Source: an uncultured Collinsella sp.
Lineage (GTDB): Bacteria; Actinomycetota; Coriobacteriia; Coriobacteriales; Coriobacteriaceae
DNA: 5,536 bases
Reading direction: 5' to 3'
Assembly: GCA_900551625.1 (NCBI GenBank)
Contig: URWZ01000123.1
Coordinates: 1-5,536, forward strand
Both the position numbers and the translations under genes were made by a program. Positions 1 through 5,477 of this stretch are shown piece by piece. Positions within the stretch are counted from its first letter, which is position 1; each line of letters starts with the position of its first letter. The notes below the pieces were generated by a model, which was given only the letters and a program-made list of their open reading frames with translations, was not told where the DNA came from and searched no databases.

Positions 1-1176
1 GGCATTGACACCCCATGTGTTCACCGGCATGTTCGCGAGCGACTGGCCGGCGGACTGCAGCATGCAGAACAGCGCAACCACCAAGATGGGCGTGTTTACC
101 GTCGAAAGCGAGAGCAGGAACAGGGCGCCGGTCATGAGGGCCAGGCCGACGATCGAGATGGCACGCGGACCGAACTTGTCGAACACCACGCCGGAGATAG
201 GGCTGATGATGATGCCCACCGCCGCGGCGGGAAGCATGGCCATGCCGGTTTCGAAGGCCGAAGCGCCAAGCGAGGTTTGCAGCAGCAACGGCAACAGCGT
301 GTTGGTGACCAGGCATGCGGCGTTGATGAGCGTGACGATGATGGCGGCCACGCGGAACTCGCGCGTCTTGAGCGTGCCCAGTTGAAGCAGCGGGTCCTCG
401 ATTTTGCCCTGGCGTACGACGAACAGCACCAAGCACACGACACCCGCGACGATCGAGCCGAGCACCACGGGGTTGCCCCAACCCATCGACGAGGCGCTCG
501 AGAACCCGTAGAGAAGTCCGCCGAAGGCGATGGTGGAGAGGACGACCGAGGGCAGGTCGAGCTTGGGGTTCTTCAGCTCGCCCACGTTTTTCAGCATGAA
601 CACGCCCAGCACCAGCACGAGAATTGCGAGGGGGACGATGGCGCCGATCATGGTGCGCCAGCCGTACGTGTCGATCACCGCGCCGCCTACGACGGGGCCG
701 ACCGCGGGACCCGCCGACATGACGATGCCCGCCATGCCCATAGCCGTTCCTCGTTTCTCGACGGGGAACACCAGCATGGGAACCACCGAGACAACCGGCA
801 TGAGCACGCCTGAGCCCGCCGCTTGCAACACGCGACCGATGATGAGGAACAGGAAATCAGGGGCTGCGGCGCACAGCAGCGTGCCCAGCGCGAACACCAG
901 CGTCGCCCCGAAGAATAGCGCGCGGGTGCTGAACTTGTCGATAAGGAACGCCGAAACGGGGACCATGATGCCGCTCACCAGCGGGTATATGGACATGATC
1001 CACTGGGCAGTCGAGGCATCGATGGCGAAATCGGACATGATGACCGGCAGCGCAGGCGACATCACCGTTTGGTTCAGTAGCGCCAAGAAGGCACCCAGGA
1101 CGACGACCGCGACGATGCTGATCTGGGTACCGGTAATGCGCCCATTGGCGGGCGCGACCGTACAATTATCAGACAT
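1..1176 (-). CDS. DHA2-family MFS multidrug efflux transporter, C-terminus cut by window edge
   Basis: An inner-membrane, proton-driven drug/H+ antiporter of the EmrB/QacA (DHA2, normally 14-helix) group is the likely product. The frame is open from ATG at 1174-1176 to base 1, giving 392 residues with no stop. Visible landmarks are NQTVMSPALP (35-44) at the DHA2 helix-1 signature, STAQWIMSIYPLV (55-67), an FxxDKFSTR loop (77-85, motif A-like), GRVLQAAGSG (114-123, motif B), GPAVGPVVGG (156-165) followed by YGWR (motif C, typical of antiporters), and FDKFGPR (332-338), the second-half motif A copy. Hydrophobic segments alternate throughout. DHA2 proteins are usually about 470-500 residues, so roughly the last fifth is missing. 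The start is preceded only by a weak Shine-Dalgarno (AAGAAAG, 3 nt from ATG), which lies in a predicted stem. The substrate cannot be read from sequence. It is divergent from the gene at 1697. Confidence 0.93.
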   Translation of the reverse strand, partial: MSDNCTVAPANGRITGTQISIVAVVVLGAFLALLNQTVMSPALPVIMSDFAIDASTAQWIMSIYPLVSGIMVPVSAFLIDKFSTRALFFGATLVFALGTLLCAAAPDFLFLIIGRVLQAAGSGVLMPVVSVVPMLVFPVEKRGTAMGMAGIVMSAGPAVGPVVGGAVIDTYGWRTMIGAIVPLAILVLVLGVFMLKNVGELKNPKLDLPSVVLSTIAFGGLLYGFSSASSMGWGNPVVLGSIVAGVVCLVLFVVRQGKIEDPLLQLGTLKTREFRVAAIIVTLINAACLVTNTLLPLLLQTSLGASAFETGMAMLPAAAVGIIISPISGVVFDKFGPRAISIVGLALMTGALFLLSLSTVNTPILVVALFCMLQSAGQSLANMPVNTWGVNA

Positions 1177-1178
1177 AA

Positions 1179-1280
1179 GCTTTCTTCGTATCTATTCGAT
1201 TCTTCGCCGAAGGCGCGCCGGCCCACGGGCGAAATAACATGCACGTGCTATGCGTGCATCAGATACGACAGGAAGAAAGC
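1179..1280 (-). promoter_or_regulatory. Candidate translational attenuator: leader stem covering the transporter ribosome binding site
   Basis: In the minus-strand transcript the 15 nt just before the transporter start (1193 to 1179, AGATACGAAGAAAGC, containing the weak Shine-Dalgarno) are fully complementary to 1280-1261. That segment reads GCTTTCTT, a 5-nt bulge CCTGT, then CGTATCT. The result is 8 + 7 base pairs closing a 67-nt loop, which itself holds a 7-bp hairpin (1239-1259) and a 4-bp CGCC/GGCG hairpin (1205-1215). The 5' arm is also the last codons of a short upstream ORF (stop at 1261-1259), so a ribosome there would open the stem. The pairing is seen in the sequence. The regulatory role is inferred from known leader-controlled resistance genes. 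Confidence 0.5.
1239..1259. repeat. 7-bp perfect inverted repeat in the transporter leader
   Basis: ATGCACG (1239-1245) and CGTGCAT (1253-1259) are exact reverse complements around a 7-nt spacer. In RNA it is a hairpin nested inside the larger leader stem and starting next to the leader-ORF stop codon. As DNA it could also be a repressor site, although it lies about 120 bp downstream of the predicted promoter. Confidence 0.5.
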
Positions 1281-1372
1281 GGCTGCTCAGAGCGCACTTG
1301 GGGAACAACAGGAGAGGCCCCGTATACCAGGGGCCGCCGAATTGCGATGTATGCTTTGGTCAAATCCTTCAT
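1259..1372 (-). CDS. Possible 37-residue leader peptide upstream of the efflux gene
   Basis: An ATG at 1370-1372 opens a 37-codon frame ending in TGA at 1259-1261 (begins MKDLTKAYIAIRRPLVYG, ends SSCRI). I do not recognise the peptide. The reason to list it is position: it lies wholly in the leader of the transporter, begins about 5 nt after the predicted transcription start (close to leaderless), and its last six codons form the 5' arm of the stem that hides the transporter ribosome binding site. It also crosses a GGCCCC/GGGGCC hairpin at 1316-1335. No Shine-Dalgarno precedes it, and an open frame of this length can occur by chance in GC-rich DNA. Its translation is therefore uncertain. Confidence 0.25.
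   Translation of the reverse strand: MKDLTKAYIAIRRPLVYGASPVVPQVRSEQPLSSCRI
1316..1335. repeat. GC-only hairpin in the transporter leader
   Basis: GGCCCC (1316-1321) and GGGGCC (1330-1335) pair around an 8-nt loop. No T-run follows on either strand, so it is not a classical terminator. It falls inside the candidate leader ORF and could act as a pause or structural element. Confidence 0.4.
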
Positions 1373-1383
1373 AGCGGGGAGGC

Positions 1384-1412
1384 ATTCTAGCAGCCGTCTT
1401 CGCCCCTTTCAA
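1384..1412 (-). promoter_or_regulatory. Sigma-70-type promoter for the efflux transporter
   Basis: Reading the minus strand, TTGAAA (1412-1407) is followed by exactly 17 nt and then TAGAAT (1389-1384), with TGC just before the -10 (extended -10-like). Each hexamer differs from consensus at one position. Transcription would start near 1376-1378 and produce a leader of about 200 nt before the transporter ATG at 1176. The -35 lies inside the near-palindrome CCCTT-TC-AAGGG (1404-1415), a possible repressor site. This is the best promoter match I found in the region. Confidence 0.6.
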
Positions 1413-1640
1413 GGGATGTAACCCAGACGTTGATTTTCTTCACCGAGGCGCCATCGTTGACGGGTGGCGTGCTTCTCTATCGCCACACCGCGGGGCGAGG
1501 GAACGCCGCGGCGAGCTTGTACATCGGCTATGTGTGCAGCTGCGAGCGTGTCGCCGGCGCGCGCTGGGCGCCAGTCCGATCCGGCCGACTCTTGCCGACG
1601 GTCGGTCGCCGTCCTCCTCCATCTCCGCCTGCTCTGTTTT
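1413..1640. other. Non-coding divergent intergenic stretch, no gene recognised
   Basis: Several short open frames exist on both strands, but their translations are rich in Arg, Ser and Pro without hydrophobic periodicity or recognisable motifs, and none has a convincing ribosome binding site. I see no tRNA-like cloverleaf or long repeat. The stretch probably holds upstream regulatory DNA for both divergent genes. Confidence 0.5.
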
Positions 1641-1664
1641 TGCTCGGCTCCCTTGTCGTATCAT
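1637..1664 (+). promoter_or_regulatory. Weak promoter candidate for the ArsC/Spx-like gene
   Basis: TATCAT at 1659-1664 is a one-mismatch -10. A poor -35 (TTTTTG, 1637-1642) lies 16 nt upstream. The predicted start near 1671 would leave a short leader of about 26 nt with the ribosome binding site GAAGG at 1684-1688. Position supports it more than sequence does. Confidence 0.3.
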
Positions 1665-1696
1665 GGACGGACGAGAATTGAGCGAAGGCGGTACGT

Positions 1697-2038
1697 ATGA
1701 ACATCCAGATATTCGGCACGAAGAAAAGCTTCGATACTAAGAAGGCGCAGCGCTATTTCAAGGAACGTCGTGTGAAGTTCCAGTTCATCGACTTGAAGGA
1801 AAAGGGGATGAGCAAAGGCGAGCTCGAAAGCGTGGCGCGCGCCGTCGGCGGGATCGACGCTGTGATCGATCCAAAGGCGAAAGATGCCGACACGGTTGCG
1901 CTCGTACAGTATCTTGCTGCCGACCAGAAGTTCGAAAAGGTGCTCGATAACCAGCAGATTCTTCGTGAGCCCATCGTTCGCAACGGCCGCCAGGCAACCG
2001 TTGGCTACGAGCCTGACGTGTGGAAGGGCTGGGAATAA
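1697..2038 (+). CDS. ArsC/Spx/YffB-like thioredoxin-fold protein lacking the catalytic cysteine
   Basis: This is a 113-residue cytosolic protein of the ArsC-like family (Pfam ArsC type, which includes arsenate reductase, Spx and YffB), at the normal length. The N-terminal strand and active-site loop read IQIFGTKKSFDTKKAQRYF (3-21). The family normally has the redox cysteine where Ser11 stands here (codon AGC, 1727-1729), and the protein contains no cysteine at all. The C-terminal part LREPIVRNGRQATVGY matches the cis-proline and anion-binding region of the family. The middle carries the helical insert typical of ArsC proteins. It is therefore unlikely to act as an arsenate reductase by the usual thiol chemistry. 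A binding or regulatory role, as in Spx, is possible but unproven. The start is supported by GAAGG 8 nt upstream. It stands alone, divergent from the efflux gene and convergent with the dehydratase operon. Confidence 0.9.
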   Translation: MNIQIFGTKKSFDTKKAQRYFKERRVKFQFIDLKEKGMSKGELESVARAVGGIDAVIDPKAKDADTVALVQYLAADQKFEKVLDNQQILREPIVRNGRQATVGYEPDVWKGWE

Positions 2039-2055
2039 AGCGGCTGGGAATAAAG
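2027..2055. repeat. Tandem duplication of the gene's last codons and stop
   Basis: The 14-nt GGCTGGGAATAAAG at 2027-2040 recurs at 2042-2055, with a period of 15. The unit encodes Gly-Trp-Glu-stop, so a second in-frame copy with its own TAA (2051-2053) follows the real stop at 2036-2038. The copies are identical, so the duplication is recent or conserved. Confidence 0.9.
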
Positions 2056-2057
2056 TG

Positions 2058-2099
2058 AAGCGCCCACGCCCGTGGTTTTATCCACGGACGCGGGCGCTT
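2058..2099. terminator. Long hairpin terminator between convergent genes
   Basis: AAGCGCCC (2058-2065) pairs with GGGCGCTT (2092-2099), and CCGTGG (2070-2075) with CCACGG (2082-2087). The two are joined by ACGC/ACGC, which gives two more pairs flanked by A-C mismatches. The stem is about 16 bp with a TTTTAT loop. On the minus strand it is followed by a T-rich tail (CACTTTATT), so it best fits termination of the permease-dehydratase operon. On the plus strand no T-run follows, but the stem could still protect the ArsC-like mRNA end. Confidence 0.75.
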
Positions 2100-2128
2100 G
2101 CGTAAGACGTCTCTTGTCGTTTGAGTGG

Positions 2129-2145
2129 AGCGCCCCGGCGGCGCT
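2129..2145. repeat. Small hairpin in the convergent intergenic region
   Basis: AGCGCC (2129-2134) and GGCGCT (2140-2145) pair around a 5-nt loop. No T-tail follows. It is one of four successive hairpins between the two convergent genes. Confidence 0.4.
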
Positions 2146-2154
2146 GAACAACGC

Positions 2155-2184
2155 GCCCCGGTGACGTGGCTCGGGGCTCTTTGT
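2155..2184 (+). terminator. Possible plus-strand terminator
   Basis: GCCCCG (2155-2160) pairs with CGGGGC (2172-2177) around an 11-nt loop and is followed by TCTTTGT on the plus strand. It could end transcripts from the ArsC-like gene. The short stem, large loop and interrupted T-run make it weak. Confidence 0.35.
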
Positions 2185-2187
2185 ACC

Positions 2188-2218
2188 GCGCATCTATGAG
2201 AGGAGATATTTGATGCGC
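2188..2218. repeat. 7-bp inverted repeat just downstream of the dehydratase
   Basis: GCGCATC (2188-2194) and GATGCGC (2212-2218) are exact reverse complements separated by 17 nt. It begins 7 bp past the dehydratase stop codon. On the plus strand its loop holds a strong Shine-Dalgarno-like AGAGGAG, 8 nt before an ATG. Confidence 0.45.
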
Positions 2219-2225
2219 ATGGGCG

Positions 2226-4004
2226 CTACTCCATGTAGCCACCCTGAATGGCGGAAACTGCATGCTCGGTAAAGAACTTGAGCGTGCCGGAGGTGTAACG
2301 ATTAGCCTTGGGCTTCCAAGCGGCTCGGCGCTCGGCCAGGACGGCGTCGACCTCGGCCGGCTCCATCTCCTTGCCGGCGATGCCCACGATGGACAGCGAG
2401 CGCTCGGGGATGTTGATTCGGATAAGGTCGCCCTCCTCAATCAGGGCAATCGGACCGCCCACAGCGGCCTCGGGCGAAACGTGACCGATAGCCGGGCCCT
2501 TGGAGGCGCCGGAGAAGCGGCCGTCAGTGATCAGGGCAATGCTCGCGCCCAGCTCGGGGTCGCTGGCGATAGCTTCGGTGGTGTAGAACATCTCGGGCAT
2601 ACCGGAACCCTTGGGTCCCTCATAGCGAATGATAACGGCATCGCCGGGCTTGACCTCGTGCGTCAGGACGGCGTGAATGGCGTCCTCCTCGCAGTCGAAC
2701 GGACGGGCCTTGAGCGTAGCCTGGAACATCTCGCGCGGAACGACGGTGTGCTTGACGACCGCGCCCTCTGGAGCAAGGTTGCCGTGGAGGATAGCGATGG
2801 AACCGTCGGTGCCGAAGGCCTGGTCAAACGGACGGATGATGTCCTCGCGCTTGAGATTCCACTTCTCAAGGTAACGACCGCACTTCTCGTAGTAGCCGTT
2901 GTTCTTGAGATCCTCGAGGTTCTCGCCGAGAGTCTTGCCGGTGACGGTCATAACATCGAGGTGGAGCATCGACTTGATCTCCTCCATGATGCGCGGCACG
3001 CCACCCGCATAGTAAAAGAACTGCGCCGGCCACTCGCCTGCGGGACGGACGTTAAGCAGGTAGTGAGCGCCACGGTGCAGACGATCGAAGTCGTCGGCGG
3101 ACATCTCGATGCCAAACTCGCGGGCAATCGCGGGGATATGCAGCAGCGAGTTGGTGGAGCCCGAAATGGCGCCGTGGACCATGATGAGGTTCTCGAAGGA
3201 CTCCTTGGTCACGATGTCGCGGGGGCACAAGTTGTGCTCGGAGAGCCACACGGACTGACGGCCGGCCTCGCGGGCGAACTCGCGCAGGTCGGAGCTGGTG
3301 GCGGGCAGCAGAGCCGTGCCGGGGAGCATAAGGCCCAGGGCCTCGGCCGTGACCTGCATGGTCGAGGCGGTACCCATAAAGGAGCAGGCGCCGCAGCTGG
3401 GGCATGCGTTGTGCTTGGCAAACTCAAGCTCCTCGCGGGAGATCTCGCCGCGCTCGTAGCGGGCAGAAATCGCGCCGAGCTGCTCCAAGGTCAGCAGATC
3501 GGGACCGGCATCCATGACGCCGCCGGTAACGACGATGGAGGGGATGTTGATGCGGCCCATGGCCATGAGGTTCGCAGGCAGGCCCTTATCGCAGCTGGCG
3601 ACAAAGACGCCGGCGTCGAACGGGGTGGCCTTGGCATGGATCTCGATCATGTTGGCGATCATGTCGCGGCTGGGCAGCGAGTAGTTAATGCCGTCGTGTC
3701 CCTGGGCCTCGCCGTCGCAGATATCGGTGCAGAAGTAACGAGCACCGTGACCGCCAGCCTCGGCAACGCCAGCACGGACCTCCTCGACCAGATCAAACAG
3801 GCCGGCAGAACCCGGGTGCGAGTCGCCGAACGTCGACTCGATAATGACCTGCGGCTTGTCCAGATCTTCGATGGACCAGCCAGAGCCCAGACGCAGCGGG
3901 TCCATCTCGGGGCTGATGGTGCGAAACTTGCCGGAACGCGGCTGCAGCTTGGCAACCAAGTCGGCTGCCTCCTGCTGAATCTGTGCCTTGGTCTTCTCGT
4001 CCAT
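2226..4004 (-). CDS. IlvD/Edd-family sugar-acid dehydratase, YjhG/YagF-like
   Basis: The 592-residue Fe-S dehydratase probably converts an aldonic acid (gluconate- or xylonate-type) to a 2-keto-3-deoxy acid in the cytosol. Seen motifs are CDGEAQG (96-102), ASCDKGLP (136-143), CPSCGACSFMGTASTM (201-216) and TDGRFSGASKG (493-503), where Ser498 is the family's catalytic serine, followed by GHVSPEA. Where amino-acid-pathway dihydroxyacid dehydratases have the first cluster cysteine (TTPCN), this protein reads SHPGS (Gly65). Like Edd and YjhG it instead carries Cys96 in CDGxxQG. VASCDKGLP and GNLAPEGAVVK also resemble YjhG closely. It is shorter than E. coli YjhG (about 655 residues). I chose the ATG at 4002-4004 because GAGGAG lies 6 nt upstream; an ATG 12 codons earlier lacks such a site. 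It follows the GntP gene by 97 nt. Branched-chain amino acid synthesis (ilvD) is the less likely alternative, and the exact substrate is unknown. Confidence 0.9.
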   Translation of the reverse strand: MDEKTKAQIQQEAADLVAKLQPRSGKFRTISPEMDPLRLGSGWSIEDLDKPQVIIESTFGDSHPGSAGLFDLVEEVRAGVAEAGGHGARYFCTDICDGEAQGHDGINYSLPSRDMIANMIEIHAKATPFDAGVFVASCDKGLPANLMAMGRINIPSIVVTGGVMDAGPDLLTLEQLGAISARYERGEISREELEFAKHNACPSCGACSFMGTASTMQVTAEALGLMLPGTALLPATSSDLREFAREAGRQSVWLSEHNLCPRDIVTKESFENLIMVHGAISGSTNSLLHIPAIAREFGIEMSADDFDRLHRGAHYLLNVRPAGEWPAQFFYYAGGVPRIMEEIKSMLHLDVMTVTGKTLGENLEDLKNNGYYEKCGRYLEKWNLKREDIIRPFDQAFGTDGSIAILHGNLAPEGAVVKHTVVPREMFQATLKARPFDCEEDAIHAVLTHEVKPGDAVIIRYEGPKGSGMPEMFYTTEAIASDPELGASIALITDGRFSGASKGPAIGHVSPEAAVGGPIALIEEGDLIRINIPERSLSIVGIAGKEMEPAEVDAVLAERRAAWKPKANRYTSGTLKFFTEHAVSAIQGGYME

Positions 4005-4026
4005 AATGCTCTCCTCTTTTGGTTTG

Positions 4027-4045
4027 AACGGTTGTACCAATCGTT
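4027..4045. promoter_or_regulatory. 19-bp dyad, candidate operator before the dehydratase gene
   Basis: On the minus strand the site fits AACGnTTGnnnCAAnCGTT: 7 of 8 positions per arm are symmetric around a 3-nt centre (GTA). It lies 22-40 nt upstream of the dehydratase start and just above its ribosome binding site. The form suits a dimeric LacI- or GntR-type repressor and would allow separate control of the second gene. No convincing internal promoter was found beside it. Confidence 0.45.
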
Positions 4046-4070
4046 GGTGAATAAATCTGGTGTAGGTGGC

Positions 4071-4091
4071 TGCCGAGCGATGTGCTCGGCA
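4071..4091. repeat. 8-bp intercistronic hairpin between permease and dehydratase genes
   Basis: TGCCGAGC (4071-4078) and GCTCGGCA (4084-4091) pair perfectly around a 5-nt loop, 12 nt past the permease stop codon. No T-run follows on the minus strand, so a processing or mRNA-stability element, or partial attenuation between the two genes, fits better than full termination. Confidence 0.55.
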
Positions 4092-4103
4092 AAAGATGCC
4101 CGA

Positions 4104-5465
4104 CTAGGCGAAGAACGAGATCACCAGGGCGCAGGCGAGACCCGAAAGGCCGATGAGCGTCTCCATAACGGTCCAGGACTTGAGGGTGGTCTTCTCGTCA
4201 ATCTCCAGGAACGAGGAGCACATCCAAAAACCGGCATCGTTGACGTGCGAGAGGGCCGTGGCACCGCCGCAGATAGCAAGACAGATAGCGGCACGCATGA
4301 GCACCGAGGCTCCTGCAACCGCGGGCATGGCGGCCATAATGCCCGATGCCATGGTCATAGCGACGATGGAGCTGCCGACAGAGGCACGCACCATGACGGC
4401 AATCAAAAAGGCAACGACCACCAAAGGCAGCGGTGAGGCCTCGAGCATAGGGCCGATAACCTGGCCCAAGCCGCAGTCTTGCAGCATCCAGCGAATGACG
4501 CCGCCACAGGCGATAACCAGCAAGATCATGCCGACGGGCTTAAGAGAGCGGTCGAGCAGGGCCTTGAGCTCGGCGCCGGAGTAGCCGCGCCGCGCGCCCA
4601 GCAGATACATCGCGACGAGCGTGGCGAGCGTCAAAGCGACAAACGGCTTGCCCAGGAAGGCGAGAATCGAGGCGAGCTCGGCGGGCATGGGGATATAAGA
4701 GGACAACGTGCCCAGCAAAATCAGACAAAGCGGCGTGAGCACGATGGCAAGCACCATGCCAAAGGAGGGAAGCTCCTTTTCGTCGCTCGCACCCTCGGCA
4801 GAGGTAAAGTGCTCCGGAACATCGGTAAAAATGCGACCGCCCACGTTGCGACCCCAGATGACGCCAGCGATCGCCATGGCGATGAAGGCAGTAGGGATAC
4901 CGACGAGAATCATGGTGCCCAGGTCGACACCGAGCGTGCCGGCGACCAGAACCGAACCGGCCGATGGCGGCACAAACGCATAGCCAGCGGCAAGTCCTGC
5001 GAGCAGCGCGATGCCGTAGTAGAGCGTCGACTTTTTGGTCTGCGATGCCACGCTAAACGCAAGCGGAATCAAAACGACTACGCCCGCCTCAAAGAACACC
5101 GTAGTGCCGATAACCAGACCGGTAATGCCCAGCGCCCAGCTGGAATGACCCTGCCCAAAGGTATCGATGAAGGTCTGGGCGATCTTCTTGGCGCCGCCGC
5201 TCTCCTCAAGAATCTGGCCAAACATCGAGCCGAGGCCAATGAGCAGGGCGATGTTTTGCAGCGTGGTTCCCACGCCCTTGGTGACAGTGTCCGCCACCAG
5301 GTCGAGCGGCATACCGGCGCCGATGCCGATCGCGAGCGCCGAGACCATCATCGAAAGCACAGGATGCAGCTTGAACTTAATGATGAGCGCAAGCAGCAGC
5401 GCGATGCCCACGATAGCGGCGATGACCAGCCTGGTGGGGTCGGCCATAAACGTTGGGTCTGACAT
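4104..5465 (-). CDS. GntP-family sugar-acid:H+ symporter
   Basis: This 453-residue inner-membrane permease of the gluconate:H+ symporter family (GntP/YjhF/IdnT type, usual length about 440-450) is complete. Nearly the whole length is hydrophobic, with roughly 12-14 helices and one polar loop near 215-235. Family signatures visible are QILEESGGAKKIA (84-96), FFEAGVVVLIPLAF (124-137), VRASVGSSIVAMTMASG (359-375) and SHVNDAGFWM (406-415) followed by LKSWTVMET (428-436). The segment that is normally LPPHPGP reads VPPSAGS (165-171), which may affect substrate choice. The ATG at 5463-5465 is preceded by GGAGG with a short 4-nt gap; the in-frame Met7 has no ribosome binding site. It is the first gene of an operon with the dehydratase, so it likely imports that enzyme's substrate (an aldonate). 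The exact sugar acid is not determined. Confidence 0.93.
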   Translation of the reverse strand: MSDPTFMADPTRLVIAAIVGIALLLALIIKFKLHPVLSMMVSALAIGIGAGMPLDLVADTVTKGVGTTLQNIALLIGLGSMFGQILEESGGAKKIAQTFIDTFGQGHSSWALGITGLVIGTTVFFEAGVVVLIPLAFSVASQTKKSTLYYGIALLAGLAAGYAFVPPSAGSVLVAGTLGVDLGTMILVGIPTAFIAMAIAGVIWGRNVGGRIFTDVPEHFTSAEGASDEKELPSFGMVLAIVLTPLCLILLGTLSSYIPMPAELASILAFLGKPFVALTLATLVAMYLLGARRGYSGAELKALLDRSLKPVGMILLVIACGGVIRWMLQDCGLGQVIGPMLEASPLPLVVVAFLIAVMVRASVGSSIVAMTMASGIMAAMPAVAGASVLMRAAICLAICGGATALSHVNDAGFWMCSSFLEIDEKTTLKSWTVMETLIGLSGLACALVISFFA

Positions 5466-5477
5466 CTTTCCTCCAAT

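Noticed and set aside
277..1237. Long plus-strand open frames opposite the efflux gene
   Set aside because: The minus-strand frame gives a complete set of DHA2 motifs. The plus-strand translations are low-complexity shadows.
1457..1483. Plus-strand TTGACG and TATCGC promoter-like pair
   Set aside because: The spacing is only 15 nt, the -10 is poor, and the ArsC-like gene lies more than 200 bp downstream with a nearer candidate.
1430..1740. Short overlapping open frames on both strands of the divergent intergenic region
   Set aside because: Their composition is Arg/Ser/Pro-rich, they overlap one another in several frames, and none has a good ribosome binding site or a recognisable motif.
4002..4040. 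Upstream dehydratase start adding 12 residues (MVQPFKPKEESI)
   Set aside because: Its codons lie over the ribosome binding site GAGGAG that serves the inner ATG, and over the candidate operator. It has no such site of its own.
2262..4436. 724-codon open frame on the plus strand across the dehydratase gene and into the permease gene
   Set aside because: It is antisense to two well-supported genes, and its Gly/Leu/Asp/Val-rich translation shows no motif. Long antisense frames are expected opposite GC-biased codons.
4479..5462. 327-codon plus-strand open frame opposite the permease
   Set aside because: It is the antisense shadow of the GntP gene, dominated by Arg, Gln, His and Gly, with no credible ribosome binding site or domain.
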